Shown here: one piece after another, positions 1 to 6,035 of the stretch
How the letters are laid out: every line of letters starts with the position of its first letter
How positions within the stretch are numbered: the first letter of the stretch is position 1
Assembly: GCA_937891875.1 (NCBI GenBank)
Contig: CALATR010000515.1
Span: 1 to 18,830, forward strand
Source: an uncultured Pseudomonadota bacterium
GTDB lineage: Bacteria > Myxococcota_A > UBA796 > GCA-2862545
Reading direction: 5' to 3'
DNA length: 18,830 nucleotides
The notes under the pieces: model-generated
Told to the model about the DNA's origin: nothing
The model's database searches: none
What the model saw: only the letters and a program-made list of their open reading frames with translations
Translations under genes and position numbers: made by a program

Positions 1-619
1 CCTTGCTCGCCGCGTAGTGAAGCGGCGTGTGCTGCTTCTTGAAGTCGCGTACGTTGACCTTCGCGCCGCGCTTGAGCAGCTCGTCGATCTCCTTCGCGAC
101 CACCATCTGCCGCATGTCGGGCGACGCGGCGGCGATGCGCTCCTTGAGGGCCTCGGCGTACGCCGGGTCGGGGTAGGGCGGCGTGGCGCGTGGCTCGTTG
201 GACAAGACGACCAGCGCCGGCGCGCTGAAACCCGCTCGCTGGAGGGCGGCGAGGACGTCCACCACGCGAGCGTTGGGCACATCGCCCGCGATCTCCAGCT
301 CCGCGAGGCCGGTGTCGAGCTCGGAGCTCCCGGAGAAGCGACGCACCTCGGCGATGCGCTCGCGGACCTCCTTCGCGCGGGTACCCAGGCTGGCGACGTC
401 CTGGATCGGCTCACCGTCCAGCCAGAGCCCGTCCCGCGTGACCACCACCGGCGCGCCCTTCCCGACCTCGGCGGCAGGGACGTCGAGCTGAACGAGGTCG
501 GCGTACGCTCCCACGCTGGCGTCCGCGGTACACATCGGCGCGAGGTGGGCCTTGGGCTCGACCGAGAGGGCGTTGCAGGCGCTGAGCGCGACGAGGGTGG
601 GCAGAAGACCGAGTCGCAT
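1..619 (-). CDS. Lipoprotein with ExbD/TolR-like domain and ankyrin repeats (partial, runs off left edge)
   Basis: Read on the minus strand from ATG at 619; 206 residues are visible and the frame is still open at base 1. GGAGG (624-628 in window coordinates) lies 4 nt before the ATG and decides the start. The N terminus MRLGLLPTLVALSAC is a short lipoprotein signal with lipobox LSAC (Cys15), so an envelope lipoprotein is expected. Residues about 40-140 resemble the periplasmic fold of ExbD/TolR: VVVTRDGLWLDGEPI, then a helix, then LAELEIAGDVPNARVVDVL and LQRAGF. The visible end (about 175-206: EIDELLKRGAKVNVRDF, then HTPLHYAASK) is a clear ankyrin repeat, with more probably beyond the edge. 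ExbD/TolR proteins normally use an N-terminal membrane helix; here a lipid anchor replaces it. The ankyrin call is firm; the ExbD-like call rests on pattern and is weaker. The partner is unknown. Confidence 0.8.
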   Translation of the reverse strand, partial: MRLGLLPTLVALSACNALSVEPKAHLAPMCTADASVGAYADLVQLDVPAAEVGKGAPVVVTRDGLWLDGEPIQDVASLGTRAKEVRERIAEVRRFSGSSELDTGLAELEIAGDVPNARVVDVLAALQRAGFSAPALVVLSNEPRATPPYPDPAYAEALKERIAAASPDMRQMVVAKEIDELLKRGAKVNVRDFKKQHTPLHYAASK

Positions 620-783
620 GCATCCTCCGGGCGGCGTCGGGCCGCGGGCGCATCCTTGCACAGCAAGACGCGCTCGCCGCCGGTCGGACTTCGTTGGGCA
701 TCGGCCACCGATCCGGAATCAGTACCACCACCTTGCACCTTCAGTCCTCGTGGTGCACCATCAGGCCCTACCTGGAGGTACTG

Positions 784-1326
784 ATGGGGTGGTTCAGTTC
801 GTGGTTCGGCAAGCCCAAGCCCGTGGAGGACGAGGGCTGCCTCGCCTGCGGCAACGCCGATGTGGAGATCCTCGGCGAAGATGCCTACCGCTGCTCCGCG
901 TGTGGGCATGAAGGCGGGGATGGGCTCGCGCGGGTGAAGCTGCTGCAGCTCGGCAAGCAGCTCGCAGCGAAGCCGCTGGAAGAGCGCCGGGCGTGGCTGG
1001 CGCAGGAGATCCGGGACCTGTGTCAGCTCTATGCGGCGGTTCCCACCCACGAGGATCTGAAGCGGGCCCGGGAGCGGGACCGCTCGGTGAGCGATCCAGC
1101 GCTGCGCGAGCTGCCGGTCCTCCTGCAGGACATGGAGAACGTCCTCGACCAGGCCTTCCCCAAGATCGACCGTCTGGTGATGATGGGCCGGGCGGCAGGG
1201 TCGGACATCCCGGGGCTGGAGGAGGCGCTCGCCCGCGTGACCCTGCTGCCGCGGGACGTCGACTCCGCCGAGATCCACGCGCGCCTCCGGGAGGTCGAGG
1301 AGATCCTGGGAGCGGTCGCCGTGTGA
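784..1326 (+). CDS. Zinc-ribbon protein, 180 aa, function unknown
   Basis: ATG at 784 is preceded by GGAGG at 774-778 with a 5-nt gap. The frame is open upstream to 694, but that extension lacks a Shine-Dalgarno and reads as non-coding. After MGWFSSWFGKPKP comes a treble-clef or zinc-ribbon pair: Cys19-x2-Cys22 (CLAC) and Cys37-x2-Cys40 (CSAC), 14 residues apart, which should bind one zinc. The remaining 135 residues are predicted helical and charged, with no signal peptide or membrane segment, so the protein is probably cytoplasmic. It is transcribed away from the ExbD-like lipoprotein and converges on the propeller lipoprotein gene. I do not recognise the family; a role in nucleic-acid or protein binding is only the usual guess for a ribbon. 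Confidence 0.8.
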   Translation: MGWFSSWFGKPKPVEDEGCLACGNADVEILGEDAYRCSACGHEGGDGLARVKLLQLGKQLAAKPLEERRAWLAQEIRDLCQLYAAVPTHEDLKRARERDRSVSDPALRELPVLLQDMENVLDQAFPKIDRLVMMGRAAGSDIPGLEEALARVTLLPRDVDSAEIHARLREVEEILGAVAV

Positions 1327-1410
1327 AGGGTGGACGTCTACGATTGCGAGCTGGCGCTTGCGATCGCGAGATCCTCCGTCGTGTTGGCGCAGGACCCGAG
1401 GTTCGTGCCG

Positions 1411-2511
1411 TCACTCAGCGCCACGTCGCGGGGACACGAGCGCCCCCACCCCAAACACCCCCACGAACCGCCCCTCCACAAACCGCCGCACCACCCCGCC
1501 GTCCAGCGCCACCAGCACGTTCCCGTCCCTGTCCGTGTGGATGTCCCAGACCGAGTTCGTCGGCAGACCCTCCGCCACGCCGTAGTGGTGCACGGCCTGA
1601 CCGTCGTACCGCCACACGCCGGTGTCGCGGTCGCCGAACCAGATGTCGCCGGCCTGGTCCTCCTCGATCGCGAACACGTGCTCCAGGGTGCCCTGGGGGG
1701 AGGGCCCGCCGTCGCGCACCCCGCCTGGTGCCATCAGCCCCATGTCGCGTGTGAAGTCGGTGGTGGTCGCGCCGTCGAAACGCAGCACGCCAAGCCCGTT
1801 GTTGCCGATCCACAGGGTGCCCCGGCTGTCCGCCAGGATGCTGCGGATGTGGAGCTCGCCGCCGGACATCAGTCCGGGTGCCAGGCCGTCGAGCTCGCTG
1901 AAGCCGGAGTCGGCGTCGTGGCGGTACACCGCGCCGTAGCTCGCGATCCAGAGGCTGCCGTCCTTGCCGTGGGTGATGGCGGTGACCCCCGGCGAGCCGC
2001 CGGGCGGAGGAGGTGGCAGCGGCACGTAGGCCACGCCGTCTCCGGAACGATGCTGTGCGCCGTGGTGGAACCCGGCTCCAAACCACAGAATGCCATTGTC
2101 CAGTGGGCCGGCTGCGGTGGCGGGCGCGTCGATCGCGATGGGGAACGCGGTGACGCGGTCCCCGTCGATTCGGGCGACCCCGTGGCCCGTGCCGACCCAG
2201 ATCGCTCCGTCCGCGTCTTCCTGGATCGAGCGGATCTGGTTGCTCGGAAGCCCCTCCACCTGGGTGAAGGTCGTGAAGCCCGCCGCGTCGAGCCGCGTGA
2301 CCCCCTCCTTGTCGCTGCCGATCCAGTACCGCCGTCGACTGTCCTGGAAGATGGCGCGGATGGGGGAGCGGAAGGCGAGCGGCTGCGTCGTGGGCAGGCG
2401 GATCGACGCGGTCGGCGCTGGCGTCGGCTCGGCACGCGACTCCGGAGCGGTCGTCGTACAGCCGGACAGCAGCACGATCGCGGCGATCACGCAGAGGCCA
2501 CCCCCCCTCAC
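1411..2511 (-). CDS. Seven-bladed beta-propeller lipoprotein (two-component-regulator propeller type)
   Basis: A 366-residue protein. The chosen start is GTG at 2511, which overlaps the upstream stop as GTGA and has GGAG 8 nt before it; GTG at 2490 is a shorter alternative but loses the basic N terminus. MRGGGLCVIAAIVLLSGC gives lipobox LSGC with Cys18, followed by a Pro/Thr-rich linker to about residue 45. Seven repeats follow with the Reg_prop pattern, a strand 'I..I..D..G.(L/I)W(I/V/F)G' then 'G(V/L)xR(F/Y/I)DG': for example IRSIQEDADGAIWVGTGHG, IRSILADSRGTLWIGNNG and VFAIEEDQAGDIWFGDRD. Such propellers usually form the sensor half of hybrid histidine kinases; here there is no kinase, so the propeller stands alone as a surface or periplasmic lipoprotein. 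It is translationally coupled to the MopE-motif lipoprotein upstream and they probably work together. The ligand is unknown. Confidence 0.85.
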   Translation of the reverse strand: MRGGGLCVIAAIVLLSGCTTTAPESRAEPTPAPTASIRLPTTQPLAFRSPIRAIFQDSRRRYWIGSDKEGVTRLDAAGFTTFTQVEGLPSNQIRSIQEDADGAIWVGTGHGVARIDGDRVTAFPIAIDAPATAAGPLDNGILWFGAGFHHGAQHRSGDGVAYVPLPPPPPGGSPGVTAITHGKDGSLWIASYGAVYRHDADSGFSELDGLAPGLMSGGELHIRSILADSRGTLWIGNNGLGVLRFDGATTTDFTRDMGLMAPGGVRDGGPSPQGTLEHVFAIEEDQAGDIWFGDRDTGVWRYDGQAVHHYGVAEGLPTNSVWDIHTDRDGNVLVALDGGVVRRFVEGRFVGVFGVGALVSPRRGAE

Positions 2512-3671
2512 GGAACCTGCTCCGTCCGGTCGTTCCCCAGGTACGGCTCTGCCCGGTTGTCGTCCCACACGATGTCGAAGTCGTTGGTGTCGCCGCCCTC
2601 GCCGAAGTCGCAGCCCTCCAGGTACCACTCGTAGGACCGGAACTCGCGGCCCAGCCAGGGCCACTCGAACTCGAAGGCGGACGCGCGGTTGCGCACGGCT
2701 CCGGAGTCGATTCCGACGCCGCCAGAGCAGGAGAAGGTGGAGCCTTCCTCCTGCCGAATCACTGATCGCCCCTCGTTGCCGTCGAAGAGGGACTCGCTCA
2801 GGGTGAGGCTGCCGCCGGGGCCGAGGTGGGCGCCGACGACGGTGCCGGAGACGCCGCCGGTGACGAGGGTCCGCGTGAGCCAGACCCGCTCGCCGTCGGC
2901 GCGGAAGGCGCCGTGGTCGTCGCCTCTGAAGTTGGTGATGACGCTGTCGATCGCGCGGACCTCGCCGCCTCTGGCCCACAGGATGCCGGTGCTGCCGGCG
3001 TGCGCGCCGTCCACGGTGACGCGCTCGAGGAACATGCCGCCCGGCCCGGTGGACTCGATCATCGCGTGCTCGAGGCCGCCGTTGCCGCCCACGATGGTCA
3101 GGTCCCGCAGCAGCATCATGCCGCCATCCTGGGTCCGGCCAGTGGGCGCACCCTCCCGGCCGAGCAGCCGGGCGCCTGCCACGCCCACGATGCCGAGCGC
3201 CTGGCCGGCTCCCGCGCGGAAGCTCCCCGAGACCTCGCCGCACAGGCTGACCTTGCTGATCTCGCCGGTGATCTCCCAGTCGTCGGTCAGGGTGATGTTG
3301 ACGGCCTCGTCGAAGGTGTCGTCGAAGAAGCTGTAGCCGCGCCACTCGGTAGCGGGCGGCTCGACGCCGTCGCAGTCGGAGTCGACGGTGTCGCAGAAGT
3401 CAGGTGCGCCCGGGTGGATCGCCGGATCCGCGTCGTCGCAGTCGCCCTCGGCCGCGACGTAGCCCTCGGGCGCTTCGCACGCTTCGACCGTGTCCTCGCC
3501 ACCGAAGCCGTCCTCGTCGGCGTCCGCATGGAAGGTCCGGGTGTCCTCGTCGATCTCGCCGTCGCAGTCGTTGTCGATCTCATCGCAGGACTCGGGGGCG
3601 CCCGGGTAGACGTCGGGGTCGTCGTCGTCGCAGTCCAGGTCGTCGGAGAAGCCGTCTGCGTCGGCATCCAC
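2508..3671 (-). CDS. MopE-type metal-binding-motif protein with beta-helix region (lipoprotein, start uncertain)
   Basis: The open frame begins at GTG 3671 (387 residues), but the true start is probably further upstream. The same frame continues to a lipobox (LTALIAC, Cys codon 3723-3725) with no ATG, GTG or TTG start before an in-frame stop; see the separate entry for 3672-3776. Two MopE-type motifs lie at residues 2-41 and 49-102, with DADADGFSDDLDCDDDDP, PGAPESCDEIDNDCDG, DADEDGFG and GDCDDADPAIHPGAP. The Asp-rich loops probably bind Ca2+ or another divalent metal and the Cys pairs may form disulfides. From about residue 120 a Gly/Val/Thr-rich region with repeating short strands (LRDLTIVGGNG, LERVTVDGAHAG, LTRTLVTGGVSG) looks like a right-handed beta-helix. 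Its stop overlaps the start of the propeller lipoprotein. Function is unknown; it is probably a surface protein. Confidence 0.85.
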   Translation of the reverse strand: MDADADGFSDDLDCDDDDPDVYPGAPESCDEIDNDCDGEIDEDTRTFHADADEDGFGGEDTVEACEAPEGYVAAEGDCDDADPAIHPGAPDFCDTVDSDCDGVEPPATEWRGYSFFDDTFDEAVNITLTDDWEITGEISKVSLCGEVSGSFRAGAGQALGIVGVAGARLLGREGAPTGRTQDGGMMLLRDLTIVGGNGGLEHAMIESTGPGGMFLERVTVDGAHAGSTGILWARGGEVRAIDSVITNFRGDDHGAFRADGERVWLTRTLVTGGVSGTVVGAHLGPGGSLTLSESLFDGNEGRSVIRQEEGSTFSCSGGVGIDSGAVRNRASAFEFEWPWLGREFRSYEWYLEGCDFGEGGDTNDFDIVWDDNRAEPYLGNDRTEQVP

Positions 3672-3776
3672 GGGCGGCGGCGGATCGGTGTCGGTGTCGT
3701 CCGTCGGGGCGGGGTCGCCCGCACACGCGATCAGGGCTGTCAGGGCGAGGACGTAGGTGCGCGCATCAACCCTCCT
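3672..3776 (-). other. Probable frameshifted signal-peptide start of the MopE-motif lipoprotein
   Basis: On the minus strand AGGAGG (window 3771-3776) stands 4 nt before ATG at 3766-3764, the best initiation site in the region. That ATG frame stops after eight codons (MRAPTSSP). One frame over, the sequence reads TYVLALTALIAC and then AGDPAPTDDTDTDPPPPVDADADG, a lipoprotein signal that joins the downstream MopE-motif frame without a break. ATG to the Cys codon is 41 nt; 42 would be in frame. A single missing base between about 3749 and 3766 would explain it, either a sequencing or assembly error or a real inactivating mutation. A non-standard start such as CTG near 3746 is the other option. 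Confidence 0.6.
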
Positions 3777-3846
3777 GCGGGCTCACCGTACGCGTCGCGG
3801 CCCGCGTTGTCTCGGGGCGGGACGAGGAAGGTGCGCGCTGCGCATA

Positions 3847-3860
3847 CACATGATCGTGTG
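3847..3860. promoter_or_regulatory. Imperfect palindrome in divergent intergenic region
   Basis: CACATGATCGTGTG is a 14-bp palindrome with one mismatched pair. It lies in the 148-bp gap between the divergently transcribed MopE-motif lipoprotein (minus) and the CHAP-like protein (plus). Its position suits an operator. A TATCCT sequence at about 3897-3902 could be a -10 element for the plus-strand gene, but no convincing -35 accompanies it. Confidence 0.3.
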
Positions 3861-3924
3861 ACACGCTCCGGGTGGGACCACGCGTGCTTCCTGCGCTATC
3901 CTCCGACTCCATCGTGGAGGCCCC

Positions 3925-5985
3925 GTGGCCGGTCATGCGCAGAGGCGTTCCTCGTCGTCCTCGAGCACCACCCCGTCGTCGTCGACGTCGTCACCCTCGG
4001 CGGCGATGACCGAGGCGCCCGCACCCGGCGGAGGCAGCACCCAGACCGCGTCGGAGACGCCGATGCTGGACGCGATCGGGGCGGGTCATGATCGGCCGGC
4101 GAGCGGTGGGGCCGACTCGGAAGGCCTGGCCACCCCCGGGGACTCGGACGCGTTCTCCGAGGCGTTCAACCAGGAGTTTGCGCGACAGCTGCACGTCTTT
4201 GGCCAGGACGCGGTGGCGGCGGCGTCGAGCGGGCCGGACGTGCGACGGGGCCAGCTGGGCGGGGCGAGCGGGGCAGGGGTGCCCGCCTCGGTCCTGAACG
4301 AGCTGTTCACCCCGACCCAGCGCCAGAAGCTGGCCGCTTTCTGCGCCAACCACGTGATTCCCGACCGCCTGTTCAACGGGGACGACGTGGGGGCGTCGTC
4401 CGCCCAGCAGCGCATCGTGCTCTCGGGCCACATCCTGGCGACCGGCGAGTACGAGCCCGGGTCGTTCAGCCAGCGCCTGTACGCCCGCATGTGTGGCCAC
4501 TGGGCCAACCTGGTCATGACCTACGCCGGGGCGGGCGATGCCGGTGGGCGCGGCGTCCGCGAGGAGTTCGACCACGAGGGAAACCTCTCGCTCTCGACCG
4601 GCCAGCGCCACGCCCCCGAGGGCATGCACGGTCCGCAGCGGATGGACGAGTCCGACTACGCCACTGGCGAGCGCGCGCCGGAGCGCTCGCGCTTCCGCCA
4701 CCGTGGGCTCGACAAGAACGCGCTGGACGGCCTCGCCGCGGGTGACTGGCTCTGGTACTACAACGACAACGGCGGTGGCGGCGGCAACCACAGCGTCATC
4801 TTCTCGCGCTGGGCCGGGCCGTGGGAGTCCTTCGTCGACCCCGAGATGGAGGGCATGACCATCAACTACCGGCGCGCGCTGTGCATGAGCCAGCGCAACC
4901 CGAACGACGGCGGCCTGGAGCACACCTCCATCCTGGGTGACCACTACTCCTTCCTCCCCGGCGAGAGCCGCACCCGGGTCTGCCCGGTGACCAACGTCTC
5001 GCGGGTGGCCGAGGACGCGCACCCGGTGCGCACCGCCGACGATCTGCGCGAGGTCCTGGGCACCGGTCGCGACGCCGGGCAGAACCAGCAGTTCATCGAC
5101 CGCCTGCTGCGCCGCCACCCGGGCAAGCGCATCGACTGGGACGCGCTCGCCGGCGACATCCGGGCGCGGAACACGGCGCTGCTGTCCGAGCTGCAGGCCC
5201 GCCACTCCCAGCGGCTGTCCGAGGGCCAGATCGCGGCGATCGAAGCGCTCAATGCAGAAGCGCTTCGCGACAACTCCTCCGCCGCCGACATCACCACCCT
5301 GGTGCGGCTGAACAACCGCCTGACCGCCTGGCTGCACAACTCCGACTGGCTGACCGAGCAGGAGACCGCGCAGTCCGGGCGGATCGAGGCGCGCCGGGAG
5401 GAGCGGGCCGACGAGACCGCCGAGGAGCGGCAGACCATCGAGCGCGACATGGAGGCGCTCGACGCCGAGATCGACGCGGCGGAGGACGCCCGGGACGCGG
5501 CGGCTGCCCACCTGGACGAGGTCGACGTCAACCCGGAGCTGCGCCAGGCCTACCGGGTCCGGGCGCGCATCCGCGGCGAGCGGCGCACGGCCCGCGGCGA
5601 GCGTCGCGCCACCCGGGACGCCGACGCCCGCGCTGCCATCGACACACGGCTGGAGGAGATCCAGTCCCGGCTCGACCCGGCGGAGACCGAGTGCGACCGC
5701 CTGGAGGGCCTGCGCCGCGCCAACCGGGCGGAGGTCGCCGATGCACGCCGGGAGGGTGGCCGACTGCGACGCACGCTCGCCCAGCTGGATCGTCGGCGCG
5801 GTCGGCTCCAGGGCCGCCTGAACGACCTGGCGAACCGGGCGGGTCGCTACACCGCGCACATGGGCCGTGGCGGCGAGTTCCAGGGTCGGGGTGAGACCCG
5901 CGAGGCGCGCTCCGGGCTGCTGTCCGCGCTCGCGCCCCAGCCCAACTGGAACGGGCTGCTGGTCGACGGGGAGTCGTCTGACTGA
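3925..5985 (+). CDS. Putative papain-like (CHAP/NlpC-like) amidase or peptidase with long C-terminal coiled coil, 686 aa
   Basis: GTG at 3925 has GGAGG at 3916-3920, 4 nt upstream. Residues 8-45 are a Ser/Thr/Pro low-complexity stretch without a Sec signal. Residues about 125-345 look like a papain-fold cysteine hydrolase: Cys190 begins a helix in MCGHWANLVMTYAG, and His289 follows LAAGDWLWYYN and a Gly run in GGNHSVIFSRW, with FVDPEMEG just after as a possible third polar residue. That is the order of catalytic elements in CHAP and NlpC/P60 amidases, which cleave peptidoglycan or peptide amide bonds. Residues about 410-640 are rich in Glu, Arg and Ala with heptad-like spacing (for example EERQTIERDMEALDAEIDAA) and should form a long coiled coil. 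There is no membrane segment. It could be an exported effector or a structural coiled-coil protein with a hydrolase head. The fold call comes from motif spacing only; no close family is recognised. Confidence 0.8.
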   Translation: MAGHAQRRSSSSSSTTPSSSTSSPSAAMTEAPAPGGGSTQTASETPMLDAIGAGHDRPASGGADSEGLATPGDSDAFSEAFNQEFARQLHVFGQDAVAAASSGPDVRRGQLGGASGAGVPASVLNELFTPTQRQKLAAFCANHVIPDRLFNGDDVGASSAQQRIVLSGHILATGEYEPGSFSQRLYARMCGHWANLVMTYAGAGDAGGRGVREEFDHEGNLSLSTGQRHAPEGMHGPQRMDESDYATGERAPERSRFRHRGLDKNALDGLAAGDWLWYYNDNGGGGGNHSVIFSRWAGPWESFVDPEMEGMTINYRRALCMSQRNPNDGGLEHTSILGDHYSFLPGESRTRVCPVTNVSRVAEDAHPVRTADDLREVLGTGRDAGQNQQFIDRLLRRHPGKRIDWDALAGDIRARNTALLSELQARHSQRLSEGQIAAIEALNAEALRDNSSAADITTLVRLNNRLTAWLHNSDWLTEQETAQSGRIEARREERADETAEERQTIERDMEALDAEIDAAEDARDAAAAHLDEVDVNPELRQAYRVRARIRGERRTARGERRATRDADARAAIDTRLEEIQSRLDPAETECDRLEGLRRANRAEVADARREGGRLRRTLAQLDRRRGRLQGRLNDLANRAGRYTAHMGRGGEFQGRGETREARSGLLSALAPQPNWNGLLVDGESSD

Positions 5986-5998
5986 GAGATCGGATCGA

Positions 5999-6013
5999 GG
6001 GCGGTAACCTCCC
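5999..6013. promoter_or_regulatory. Palindrome just upstream of the sigma-factor fusion gene
   Basis: GGGCGGTAACCTCCC is an inverted repeat: GGG and CCC arms around the perfect palindrome GGTAACC, with one C/T mismatch. It begins 14 nt after the stop of the coiled-coil gene and ends 22 nt before the sigma-fusion start. It lacks a loop, so it is a poor hairpin; a dimeric repressor or activator site is more likely than a terminator. Only its position supports this. Confidence 0.3.
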
Positions 6014-6035
6014 GTCCCCTCACCGGGACCTCCAG

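Noticed and set aside
694..783. 30-codon N-terminal extension of the zinc-ribbon protein
   Set aside because: No Shine-Dalgarno and atypical codon use; ATG 784 has GGAGG at ideal spacing.
17..784. 255-codon open frame on the plus strand at the left edge
   Set aside because: Opposite the lipoprotein with ankyrin repeat and signal peptide; the minus strand clearly codes.
1360..1367. GCGATCGC octamer (HIP1-like palindrome)
   Set aside because: Single occurrence near a CGAT(T/C)GCGAG repeat pair in a GC-rich genome; no evidence of a repeated element.
2826..4091. 421-codon open frame on the plus strand
   Set aside because: Antisense of the minus-strand MopE-motif lipoprotein; composition is repetitive Val/Gly/Asp.
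3991..5859. 622-codon open frame on the minus strand
   Set aside because: Antisense shadow of the CHAP-like/coiled-coil gene, which has the Shine-Dalgarno, catalytic-motif pattern and coiled coil.
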